This document shows, one piece after another, positions 20,631 through 29,999 of a stretch of 64,000 bases of DNA. Position 1 is the stretch's first letter; each line of letters begins with the position of its first letter. The notes below the pieces were generated by a model. That model had not been told where the DNA came from and searched no databases. It was given only the letters and a program-made list of their open reading frames with translations. Origin of the DNA: Toxorhynchites rutilus septentrionalis (Eukaryota > Arthropoda > Insecta > Diptera > Culicidae); NCBI RefSeq assembly GCF_029784135.1, contig NC_073745.1:44437521-44501520 (forward strand), read 5' to 3'. A program made the translations under genes and the position numbers.

Positions 20631-20839
20631 CCCTGGTTTTCAGAACAAGAGTTAGTGCGATATCTCCTCGACCTAGAGAGGAGATTCTATGGGAAGTCTA
20701 TGTCGGAAGTCAGAAAATTGGGTTTCGAACTGGCGGAAAAAACGAACTGAAGCATTCGTTTAATAAACCGACTCAGATGGCTGGAAAAGTCTGGCTGAGC
20801 GGTTTTCAAAATGTGATCCGAATCTGTTATTCCGGTTGA
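20631..20839 (+). pseudogene. CENP-B/Tc5-type HTH fragment (pogo superfamily)
   Basis: The frame reads PWFSEQELVRYLLDLERRFY, then GKSMSEVRKLGFELAEK. After a one-base shift at the A-run near 20,737 it continues NELKHSFNKPTQMAGKVWLS. This matches the HTH_Tnp_Tc5 domain shared by CENP-B, jerky and pogo/Tigger transposases, which binds DNA next to the catalytic DDE domain. No DDE domain follows and a stop ends the frame. It is on the same strand as the pipsqueak-type HTH at 18054, which is the domain order of intact family members. Confidence 0.6.
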
Positions 20840-20924
20840 CGGAAGCTATTTTGGATGTGAAAAAATGAAAAAAATTACAAGGCCCTTTTATGTGATTTTA
20901 GTTCAGCCTTTATGTTCAATCATT

Positions 20925-21115
20925 TTCAAGGCCTATATGAAGAACTTCATAACCTGTTGAGTAGATATGCCATAGGAATGAAACAATTTTTTTTGCATAA
21001 TTCGAGCACAATTTGAATTTTGGGATGTAAGGGTTTTTGGTCATGAGAAATGTTTCTATGATGGTATGACACCCCTCCCTCCTCTGGAACGGAGAGGGGG
21101 TCCCATAAAAATATT
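20925..21115. repeat. Helitron-associated 145-bp unit, outlying copy
   Basis: Motifs such as 'tttggtcatgagaaatgtttctatgatgg' and 'cccctccctcctctggaa' match the tandem units inside the Helitron at 21590-21870. It lies just outside the Helitron's left end. Confidence 0.45.
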
Positions 21116-21318
21116 CACATATTTCAACCTAAAATATTCCAATCAAACATGAAAATTGAAAATTTTCGGAAAACTCTGAAGGAAAAAGGGAAAATTCGGA
21201 AATAATTCCCATATGTTCTAGAATTACATAGTGACAAGTGCTGTTAGTTTGCGCTAGCGAAATTGATCTTTGTTCGAAACTGGAAATGGATTTTAATTTG
21301 ATGAAACGCACTCCTATA

Positions 21319-22206
21319 TCTTCTTCTATCTATACCAATAAAAAAGTATCGCCGAATGTGTTGATAAGAGCAGAACTCGAGGAAGAGATTGTCTGATTTG
21401 GGGCTGTCTTTATTATATCATATTTTCTGTATAAAACATTTATTCCATGCAACGGAGAAACATGTTATTTGCCAGTGGTTGAAAAATCTTGAACGAGAAT
21501 TGTGTCTGAAAACAATCTGATATTATAATGATGAGTTTTGTTAGAAATACTAGGAATTTTATAGTAAAAGGTACATTCAACGGGGTCTGCCGTACAAATG
21601 GAACACAAATTTCTGCATTACTCGAGAATTAATCAAGCAAACGAAACCAAATTAGGCATTTGGAGGTTTTATGGTGCAATAAATGATTCTACGGTTATTA
21701 GATACTTCTTTTCCCTCTCCTAGGAGGGGCTGCCATACAAATGAAACACAAATTTCTGTATAACTCGAAAACTAATCAAGCAAATGGGATCAGATTTGGC
21801 ATGTGAAGATTTTAGGGGGCACGAAACGTTTCTATGGTGAATAGACACTCCTCTCCCCTCTCTAAGAGGAGTAGAGGGAAGGGGTCCGTCTTTATTCTAT
21901 CATGTTTTCTGTATCAAACATTTATTCCGTGTAACGGAGAAACATGTTATTTGCAAGTGGTTGAAAAATCTTGAACGAGAATTGTTTCGGAAAATAATCT
22001 GATATTATAATGATGAGTTTTGGTAGAAGTATTAGGAATTTCATAGTAAAAGGTAAATTCAACGGGGTTGATTAGAAGATCAATCAATGAACATATCTGC
22101 GATTGGACTCATGAACTTGCGCTTAGTAAGAAAACATGAATGTTTGAAGGTATTGATTACAAAAAAACAAATTTTTGGGCGAAACGAAGTTTTCCGGGTC
22201 AGCTAG
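21319..22206 (+). mobile_element. Non-autonomous Helitron
   Basis: It starts with TCTTCTTCTATCTATACC after an A and continues through 'cgccgaatgtgttgataag', the conserved 5' region of many arthropod Helitrons. It ends with GGCGAAACGAAGTTTTCC (a damaged hairpin), then GGGTCAGCTAG before a T. The CTAG end, upstream hairpin, A/T target and lack of inverted termini fit rolling-circle transposition. Inside are two 190-bp direct repeats (about 21395-21585 and 21880-22070) and two 'gccatacaaatgaaacac'-type units. No Rep/helicase is encoded. Confidence 0.8.
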
Positions 22207-22214
22207 TGGGTTAT

Positions 22215-22487
22215 ATTATTTTGGAAAAGACCTCAATTCTCCTACTTGCCCCCAGTTCCGTCCAATCGAAAAATCTTGGGCAATTGTCAAGTGGAATTTG
22301 AAGAAGACTCGGGATGCTGCAGACATGAAGAGATCGTTGAATAAAATGGCCGCTGAGTTTGACCAACAGAGAGTCCTAACTTCGATGGAGGGTATTCGGA
22401 GAAAAAGTACGAAAATTCATCAGAATTGTAACGGAATAATTTTGTCAGTATTTTTTTATGAAAAGAACAATAAAATAATTGCATTTT
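22215..22487 (+). pseudogene. DD37E transposase fragment, C-terminal
   Basis: The frame encodes NSPTCPQFRPIEKSWAIVKW, corresponding to the block with the catalytic glutamate (RPIEKYW) in the intact DD37E protein at 62766-63797, followed by the C-terminal helix region to a stop at 22487. Everything upstream of that block is absent; the Helitron abuts it directly on the left. The most likely explanation is an old DD37E relic cut by the Helitron, but I find no DD37E sequence on the other side of the Helitron. Confidence 0.7.
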
Positions 22488-22489
22488 GA

Positions 22490-23550
22490 TATAGAAACAT
22501 GTTTATGCCTTTAACCAATCCAGATTTTAAATGTTTCAAGCTTTATGTATTTTTAACGACATATTATAATAGTATTCTTAATAGGAAAAAAGCGAAAAAT
22601 TTACCACATGCTGGTTTAAAGTAAGCGCTTGTTAGGGGTAGGCCATACATTGGCTCTCAACTCTTTGAAAGTCATCCCACAAACATAATGCTTCACCCTT
22701 GGATCCAAAGTAGTTCGGTTTCTTGTGCTCGATGTTTACCTCCATATGCAGCCAGGATCCTATGCTTCAAGTCCATCCTCTTTTCTAGCACTCAGCATGT
22801 TAACAGCAAGTCTTAGATATTTGTCTTGCTAAAACTGAACACCCCACCATCACCACTTCTGGAGCCCCATCGTCAACAGCCACAACAAGGGGTAGCACAC
22901 AAAACCACACACCGACGGCAGCAGCGATTGTAATCCTCCCAGGTTTTTAACGCAATTGATACGACCGAAGCGTTTTGCATTGTCCCTCCGAAGAGGAGGG
23001 GGAAGAATGCGAGCGCATAAACTCATTCACCTTTATTCACCATTTCATTCCGGCTGGGTGGCTCGGGTTGGGAAGGAACAAAGAAATTGGAGGGAAGGAA
23101 ACGCGCCAGCTGGAAAACTGTCTTTCCCCGCGCGGTGACATATTTCGGTTGTTATTTGCACGCTCCGAACTGCTTTATTATGTTGTCAGTTTTCGCTAGT
23201 AAATAAAATAAATATACGGCAAGCGTTGTAAATTTTGCCTGCGCGCTGCACTAAATCATCTTAATATGAAAAATGTATGCGAGGTGCATACAAAACGTGA
23301 CAATTTTATGCTTGTTTCTTCCCATTTTGTGCGCAGATATCTGTTGTCTTGTCTCGCGTGTGTAGGACCAAAGTGCGAAGGGGGGTTTAGAGGATCTTCC
23401 CGCCGGGCTCGATTCTGGCGCGGAAGTTTCTGCGGTCGTGGTAAACAATTGCACCAGTTAATAGTAACGGGTGCTGCGAGTCTCGACTCCCTTTGTGAGC
23501 AGCATAATTTACTTTCGAGAGGGCTCGCAGCTGGTGCTTGGATTGCTACT
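22490..23550. other. GC-richer non-repetitive sequence without a recognised gene
   Basis: Contains low-complexity 'caccatcaccacttctgg...cagcagcg' sequence near 22845-22930 and several overlapping ORFs on both strands with no conserved motif. The composition suggests host non-repeat DNA, possibly regulatory. Confidence 0.3.
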
Positions 23551-23559
23551 GGCAGCGGT

Positions 23560-23900
23560 TGACATATAAGTTCACTGGTTTGCATTCGGAAAGACGTGAC
23601 ACCTTCGAAACGTCTGAAAAATATTAGTCTGCGATTGTCGAATTTGATCCAGCTGCTAACTCACCCGTAAAAGCACTAGCAAAACTTGAACCCAATCCAC
23701 AAGTCTATTCCCAACTACACGGTCGCAAACACCCTCGTAAAACTCGAAGAGTCTGGAAATTTATGAAAAAGCGAAAAGTTCATTACACGATCGTTATGAT
23801 TCACAATTTTACGATCGGTTCCATAGGAAAATTATGACAGCAAAGTCCGGTGCAATCAAAGAGTTAGATTCATGGCGGCGAACTGCGCTTCTCGGCCACG
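23560..23900 (+). other. Candidate host promoter and first exon
   Basis: An ATATAAG sequence at 23562-23568 could act as a TATA box. About 300 bases downstream, ATG at 23871 opens MAANCASRPR and runs straight into a strong splice donor, CACG|GTAAGTTT, at about 23899. The arrangement would fit a first coding exon of a plus-strand gene. No continuing exon was identified in the window, and a chance match is possible. Confidence 0.2.
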
Positions 23901-24729
23901 GTAAGTTTCGAAAGTTTTAGCTCTAACCTCTCCGCACTTCTGTGTGACAGTAACGGTGTGTATAATGGGAATTATTATACAAGTTTATTCAACGTAAATA
24001 AAGCAAGAATTTATAGCCTGTTCCGTTCCCCGACAATGAGTCCGCGCTCCGCACCGGCTTTGTGTACTTAGCCGGGGTAAAACAGCGATAAAGATTTTAT
24101 TATCCCATCGCTCTGCTGACCGCCCTTTGCTCAAACTCGTTCGTTTTTACTTCTTCTGGTTTGCGAGAAGTACTTTCCTCTTGAAGTGGGTACCTACATA
24201 CCGCGGATGCCACAGGAAAACACAGGATAACTTCAGCTCTCTTATTATCTTATTGCAGCCTGTGCCGCACATCGCATCGGCTGGTAACTTCCAATTTCTG
24301 CGCTCTGTTTGTAAGGTTTTAATGCAGCAATAACTCTTCTACGAAGGGTGCGCGCGTTCGTCTTTTTCTCCAGTGCTCGCCAGGTCAACTCTATGCCGGG
24401 TTCGATTCGCGACGAGGTGGACGAGGAAGGACCTCAACTCGAAAAATACTTGTCAAAGACAGTCGTAAATGATGGCTGGTAACAAACAGGGTTGGGCATG
24501 CGAAGTATTCACGTTCACTGCGTTCGCTCCGCTTGGAAGGGTTTATTGTCGCTAAGCGGGGAAATAGTTTTTCGCGAAGAGCATAAATGTCTTACGACAT
24601 TGGTTTTCATATATTTATTTTAATTTGTGAACTCTCGAATGTAAACTGCTTCTTCTGCTCTTGGTAAATGGTGAGTGGCGTATGACAGGGAAAATATTTT
24701 AACCTTGGTCCCGTTGAAATACTCTGAGA
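23901..24729. other. No feature recognised
   Basis: Non-repetitive sequence; short ORFs only. If the candidate first exon is real this would be its intron. Confidence 0.3.
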
Positions 24730-24731
24730 TA

Positions 24732-25467
24732 CGAGGGTCACTATTTATATTTCGGGAATTGGCAACACTGATGTCATGTGAGTCCATCTGACGGTTCCAT
24801 CGTAAAGTTTGATATTTTTGACGATATACGTACTCATTACATTTTGTCATACGGACGCTATTTGTTTATTTCATATTTAGTTGAAAGTTTGGTCTCGGCA
24901 AAAAAATGGAACTGAATCGTGAACATTTTCGTGCGATGATTTTTTACGACTTTCGACGTGGATTATCACGACAAGAGTGCGTCAATCAACTTAATTTGAC
25001 TTTTGGCGATGAAGCTCCATCAAAAACCACTGTGTATCGCTGGTACAGTGAATTCAATCGTGGTCGTAGTTCGCTGTCCGACGAGTTTCGTGAAGGTCGT
25101 CCAAAATCGACTGTAGTGCCAGAAAACATCGATGCTGTGCACGAAATGATTAAGCAAGATCGTCATGTAACCTATTGTGAGATTGAGGCATCCCTAAGCA
25201 TTAGTTCCACCAGCATATATGCGATTTTACATGAACACTTAGTTGTTCGAAAATTATGTTCACGTTGGATCCCACATAATTTGACAATCGCTCAAAAAAA
25301 AAAAAAGGATCGTGTCGATTGGAATAAATGCTTTGAAAATTGGTTTAAGCGCACGCGCAAAAGTGTATCGATCATCGTGGCGAGTACTTTGAAAAACAAT
25401 AAAAATATATTCGCAGCTTAACTTTTTGTTTTTGTTCCTATTCCTGAAATATAAATAGTGACCCTCG
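24732..25467 (+). mobile_element. mariner-like element with intact ends and an internal deletion
   Basis: Inverted repeats of about 28 bp, starting CGAGGGTCACTATTTATATT at 24732 and mirrored at 25440-25467 (two mismatches), are flanked by TA at 24730-24731 and 25468-25469. At 736 bp it is about 550 bp shorter than a full mariner. The intact ends mean it could still be mobilised in trans by a matching transposase. Confidence 0.9.
24906..25421 (+). pseudogene. Internally deleted mariner transposase
   Basis: The open frame of 171 codons starts MELNREHFRAMIFYDFRRGL and keeps both helix-turn-helix units of the mariner DNA-binding domain (SKTTVYRWYSEFNRGR; YCEIEASLSISSTSIYAIL) and the linker block CSRWIPHNLTIAQ. 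At DRVDW it jumps directly to FENWFKRTRKSV, the C-terminal segment of the family. The whole DD34D catalytic core (about 170 residues) is missing. An A12 run at 25297-25308 lies beside the junction. A protein made from it could bind mariner ends without cutting them, so it might act as a repressor; that role is inference. Confidence 0.85.
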
Positions 25468-25469
25468 TA

Positions 25470-26336
25470 TTACTAAAGTTCGGTGTTCGGTGGTCAACGA
25501 TTCGATAACACTGAAGAAATTCGTGACGCAGTTACATCGTACTTAGAAAAGTTGGACGCTACACACTTCGCGCTCGGAATATAAAAACTCGTGCCACGCT
25601 ATGAAAAATGCCGCGAACGTTACGGCGATTATGTAGGAAAATAGAAAATAAAACGTAGATTACGAAAATCACCAAACTTTATTTTTCCGCGATTTCTGAG
25701 ACACTGAACCTTATTTTTTGAACAACCCTAGTATATAGTTGAATGAAAGTTAGAAATACGTGTTTCAAGTAATTAAATAACATGATGTGAAAATTTTCAT
25801 TCAAATTTTAAAATTTAAAAACCGGCTTCGTGTCTTCTAATCTGATAGAGATTACACTAACGAGTTTGGGACTCACATTATGGCACTAATTTGAAGTAAA
25901 TTTGAAAAAATATTCATTCATTTATGCAATAGATAGAAGTATTAAGAATATTCATACCAAATTGAAAATAAATCGGTTCAGTTGAACTTGTGATATGTGA
26001 TATCGTTAGGGATATCATCCGTCCTGATTTAACAGGACATGTCCTGATTTTGAGATTCATTTGAGGAATCCTGATTTAATTTTCGTATTCTAGCATTTGT
26101 CCTGATTTTCATAAGAAATTTAATTTCGTTGACGTATCGTAATTTTTCTGTGTATTTTGTTTTTGTTTGGCAAAAGTTAATGAGAGATATTGGGTAACAA
26201 ACATGTTTCAGGGTGTGGAATGACACAAAAGAAACTTTTCGAATATAAAATAATACTATAGCGACGCAGAAAAAAACTAAATTTATAACAAAGCATAGAC
26301 GATGAAGAGACGAGAAATAATAATCAAAAAAATCTT
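25470..26336. other. AT-rich sequence, nothing recognised
   Basis: No gene. A 131-codon ORF on the minus strand (26029-26424) overlaps the left end of the next MITE and has no recognisable domain. Confidence 0.3.
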
Positions 26337-27073
26337 TAAGGGGGTATTCTAGTGTAGAGACACGAATTTCGGACGTTTTTTCGAACTCCGTAAAAATAAA
26401 ACAAAGAATATTTTTACTATCCATTATATCATTATTCGTTTATCTATCTTTCAACAATAAAACAAAAATAGGACCGAAAAAAAATATTCATAATTAGAAT
26501 AGTTACATGCTGGTGAAGTGAGGGTGTTCAAAAAAAAGTTGTGCCATGGCGTACACGATTCCAGTCCTTCTGGTTATCTGAAACAAAAAATCGAACAGAT
26601 TCTGAATCAGTAAAGATGTCGCTATGGCATGAACCTCGGACAAGTCAAAAACATGGGTTTTAACAAAATGGCGGCCGTTTGAAAACAAAAATGCTGTTTA
26701 AAACGTTTTTTTTTGCGTTTACCGATTTTTTAAAAATAGTAAAATTAAAAAGTTATAATTTTTTATTGGTTCATGCGATAGAGAGATGTATGCAGATTAT
26801 TTTCATATAAATTTGACATAAATCGGTTCAGTAGAACTTGAGATATCGTGTACGCCAGTTAGAAAAAAACTAGTTCCGAGAGAAACGCGTTTGAAGTTCA
26901 TTGTGATGGCCGTAACAGGTTAGATACCACATCACTAAGATGGCTCTAACTAGGTGAATAATAGGATTTTCGATAAGTCCTTTCTAGAGTATATTCTTGA
27001 ATGCCTAAACTACAGAAATATGGTAAAAAAAAAATTCGATTTTTTCAGATTTCTAGACTAGAATACCCCCTTA
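26337..27073. mobile_element. TTAA-flanked MITE (piggyBac-like ends)
   Basis: TTAAGGGGGTATTCTAGTGT at 26336-26355 is mirrored by CTAGACTAGAATACCCCCTTAA at about 27052-27073 (given here as ends; inverted repeat about 18 bp). The TTAA target is typical of piggyBac. The interior ('cagtagaacttgagatatcgtgtac', 'gttagataccacatcac') is related to the host sequence around the LINE at 28371-28831 and 33550-34060. No transposase. Confidence 0.65.
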
Positions 27074-28230
27074 ACTGTCAAAATTCACTTTTTTCATATT
27101 GTCTTGGCAAACATTGATTCAAAAAACAAAATTGACTGCAATTGAATATGTTGCAGATTTTTGGAAGAAATATAAACGATTGGAGTGAATGTCGACACAT
27201 TGGTTTTACCTTCGAGTTGTGCCGGAACTATCCTTGTTTCAAAGAAGGTCGTAATGATTATGAGTATGAATGCTGCTTATGTGATCCATACGTTTCACCT
27301 GACAGCAGCATAAACATTTTGTTAATCTGTTGAAACAGAAGTTTGGAATTAACAATCAACCATTACAGGTACACCTGATATGAAAAACCGCAAACGTTTG
27401 GCCATTGCGGGCGACTATTTGTTTAAGTGTCAGGCTGCGGTCTACCAACGTTGGCAGTGTTAACGGATCATTAGAAAATGTATGTAGTACTAAACGATGA
27501 AACAAAGTTTAAACCAAAGGAAAAACGTAGATAATACTAACAAATATTCCATGGTAAACCATTCTATAAAAATAAAATTAAAAGAAAAATCAATTGTGAA
27601 GCATATATTATCGATCGTTAACCTAAAATCGCTGTTTCAATAATCATCGTACGGAATTATTAATTTATGTGTTATATCTCGATTTTGCGTTCGCTCCGTC
27701 ATAGGTAATTTTTTCTATAAACATCTTCCATATTCAAGAAATACATTCAAATATGTATGCGTTCGTAAAGATAGAAGCTAGCTATTAATATTTAATTTTA
27801 GAATTTCCTAAATTCCCATTCATCAGTACTGTTCTATTCATGACAATTTTTCTTGATAGCAACACTTTACACAATTATTTCTCATTATCATATTTTCAAG
27901 ATTGAAGTAATAAAGCTTCATGAAAACTAAAAAGATTCTGTAATTCGCAATTGTCAAAGGCGATGTTTTCTTCCAACATTTATTTTTCATTGATTTTTGA
28001 AATTTCATGCAAAATGTATAACGTTTTTTTCAATTTCCTCAACTTGTTGTTTCAAAAATGATATTAGTAAAAATTATGGTCGAACAAATGAATGTGTAAA
28101 TCAAACTACTAACAATCCAAATGAAAAAAAAATAAAACAGAACCTTACACGAAGAAATATCTTCCCTCACTCCAGTATAAATAAATAAAAAGATGAACTG
28201 ATATTTAACTCATTGCATTTAAAAGAGATT
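27074..28230. other. AT-rich sequence with a short cysteine-rich ORF
   Basis: A 63-codon plus-strand ORF (27142-27333) has eight cysteines, several in CxxC-like spacing (for example YECCLCDPY), but I do not recognise the domain and there is no supporting context. The remainder shows no gene. TTTATT at 27980-27985 could be a polyadenylation signal (AATAAA) for the minus-strand exon that ends at 28231. Confidence 0.3.
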
Positions 28231-28325
28231 TTATCCTACATCAGCTGGCGGGTCCTTAGAAATAGCTACGCGGGCGACCGGTAGACCGCGGACTACGCTT
28301 TGACCACCAATGCCATATCCAAACC
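28231..28325 (-). CDS. Candidate terminal exon of a host gene (minus strand)
   Basis: On the minus strand a good 3' splice site (TTGTAATGTTTCAG) is followed by an open frame FGYGIGGQSVVRGLPVARVA, then ISKDPPADVG and a TAA stop at 28231-28233. Codon use is GC-richer than in all neighbours, which argues against chance. The exon would start in phase 1. An AATAAA sits about 250 bases downstream on the same strand. The glycine-rich, basic C-terminus gives no functional clue that I can defend. The upstream intron would have to span at least the LINE at 28832-33549; no partner exon is recognised up to 36 kb. Neither expression nor splicing can be judged from the sequence. Confidence 0.35.
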
Positions 28326-28370
28326 CTGAAACATTACAAGAACATTCAATTGGCATCCAATTCCAAATCA

Positions 28371-28831
28371 ATGCTCAATTCTGCGAAAATCAAAAATCAA
28401 GTCCGGTCGTTCAGAAAAATTTGGTCGGCAGAAGGTTTACACCGTTATGCATTATAACAGCTTCAAATCCATAGATTGTGCTCCGCAATTTTTTTTGGTA
28501 TGATGTTTGATGACTCAAAAAACGAAGAAAACTCTCGTATTCGTACAGGAACCATAGTCTCCAGAGTATTTTCACCGCATGGATCGTCCGAGAAAAATTA
28601 AAAATTAGTAAATTTGAGCATTTTGATCTATTGAAGCGGATATCACATGCAACAGTTTTTTTTATTTATATCTCAAAGAATGACATTGATTCGGTTATAA
28701 TCGTAGCTATGAAAATTGTCCTGATTTTCAACTCCGCCCACATGGTATCCCTAGATATCGTGTACCCCAGTTTGGAGAAATCAGTTTCGACAAAAATGCG
28801 ATATAATTTTTGAATCAAGAACATTAGATAC
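28371..28831. repeat. 461-bp direct duplication flanking the LINE, left copy
   Basis: Identical in length to 33550-34010, with only two differences that I can find by eye (near 28496-28498 and 28512). It ends exactly where the LINE begins; the right copy starts exactly at the end of the LINE's poly(A). It is MITE-derived sequence. Confidence 0.85.
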
Positions 28832-28958
28832 AGTGATCGCTCGAACGTTGAAGTGATAACACGCTTTTATTGGAAGACCACAAAAAGCCTTTGTAGCACA
28901 TTCAGTGCACCTATTTTAACAATAAGCGGAATCTATTCATTGAATAGATAAAAGGAAA

Positions 28959-29957
28959 ATGAATAAAGCTCGTAAGAATACAGTGAAAATAGCTTTCTCG
29001 AGCGGTGATAAGGCACCTGGCCATCTAGATGTGATCCGTTTCACGGCAAATGCTCTTAAGGTTCCAGCCTCAGAAGTGCACTCGATCTACAAGGATGAAT
29101 ACGACCGTTGTTTCTATATCAAGTTTCTCGACGAGCCAGATTTTGAGCGTTTTGTCTCTGGAATCGAAGAAGAATACCCGTTCGAATATAATGATGGAGG
29201 AAGAACAGTTGTGCGACTGGAGGTGGCGAGCCGACTCTTCAGATATGTAAGAATCTTTAATTTACCCCCCGAAACCGATGATAAGGACATCGCCGCTGTG
29301 CTTAGCCAATTTGGCGCAATACGACAACATGTGCGTGAAAGGTATCCAACAAGCTACGATTACACAGTGTACAGTGGAATACGCGGCGTTCACATGGAAA
29401 TAGCCAAAGAAATTCCGGCTAGTTTATACATTGGACACTTCAAGGCACGTGTATTCTACGAGGGATTAAAGAACAGGTGCTTCCATTGTAAGATGGAAGG
29501 TCATCTCAAGGCCGAGTGTCCAAAAGCAGCCAGTTTCAATCCAGCTACAAATACTGCTTCGTATAGTGCTATGGTTGCGGGTGCAGTTGCGAACAACTCA
29601 AAAAGCTTAAACAATAGTTCTCCACAACTGAACATGACACCACTACCATTGGAAAACAATAGAAAATCTTCGAACATTAACAATGAACCTGAGGACCACA
29701 GTAAATCGACCGGTTCAGCTTCAAGCGTGTTACCAGCAGATGGAAGCAAGGAGGGTAAGGAAGAGAGCATGGAGTTTTCTAAACAGCCATCGACCGAACG
29801 AGAAAATCCGATTGAAAAACAATCACCAGAAAGAGGACACTGTCGGACCAAAACAACGAACGATGCACAAAAGATGGAGAACCTGCTCTCGCAGCTATCT
29901 CGTAGAGAGAGATCACGGAGTCTGCATACAGGTAAAGGGAAACGAAATCATACATAG
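28959..29957 (+). CDS. LINE ORF1 protein (RNA-binding, CCHC)
   Basis: A 332-residue open frame. The N-terminal two thirds look like paired RRM-like folds (for example RYVRIFNLPPETDDKDIAAV near residues 90-110). One zinc knuckle follows, CFHCKMEGHLKAEC (C-x2-C-x4-H-x4-C, about residues 180-193). The C-terminal 130 residues are Ser/Asn/Lys-rich and probably disordered. In this class the ORF1 protein coats the LINE RNA and acts as a chaperone in the ribonucleoprotein. ORF1 is intact although ORF2 is broken. It starts with AAAATGA 127 bp into the element and ends 42 bp before ORF2. Confidence 0.85.
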   Translation: MNKARKNTVKIAFSSGDKAPGHLDVIRFTANALKVPASEVHSIYKDEYDRCFYIKFLDEPDFERFVSGIEEEYPFEYNDGGRTVVRLEVASRLFRYVRIFNLPPETDDKDIAAVLSQFGAIRQHVRERYPTSYDYTVYSGIRGVHMEIAKEIPASLYIGHFKARVFYEGLKNRCFHCKMEGHLKAECPKAASFNPATNTASYSAMVAGAVANNSKSLNNSSPQLNMTPLPLENNRKSSNINNEPEDHSKSTGSASSVLPADGSKEGKEESMEFSKQPSTERENPIEKQSPERGHCRTKTTNDAQKMENLLSQLSRRERSRSLHTGKGKRNHT

Positions 29958-29999
29958 ATCGAATTTGTGTGTATTTAAGAAACGAATTGTTATAAACTC

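Noticed and set aside
21395..22070. LTR pair suggested by 190-bp direct repeats
   Set aside because: They lie inside a Helitron with clear 5' and CTAG 3' ends and are internal duplications.
27142..27333. Cysteine-rich zinc-binding protein
   Set aside because: Eight cysteines in 63 codons, but no recognised spacing and no supporting gene structure.
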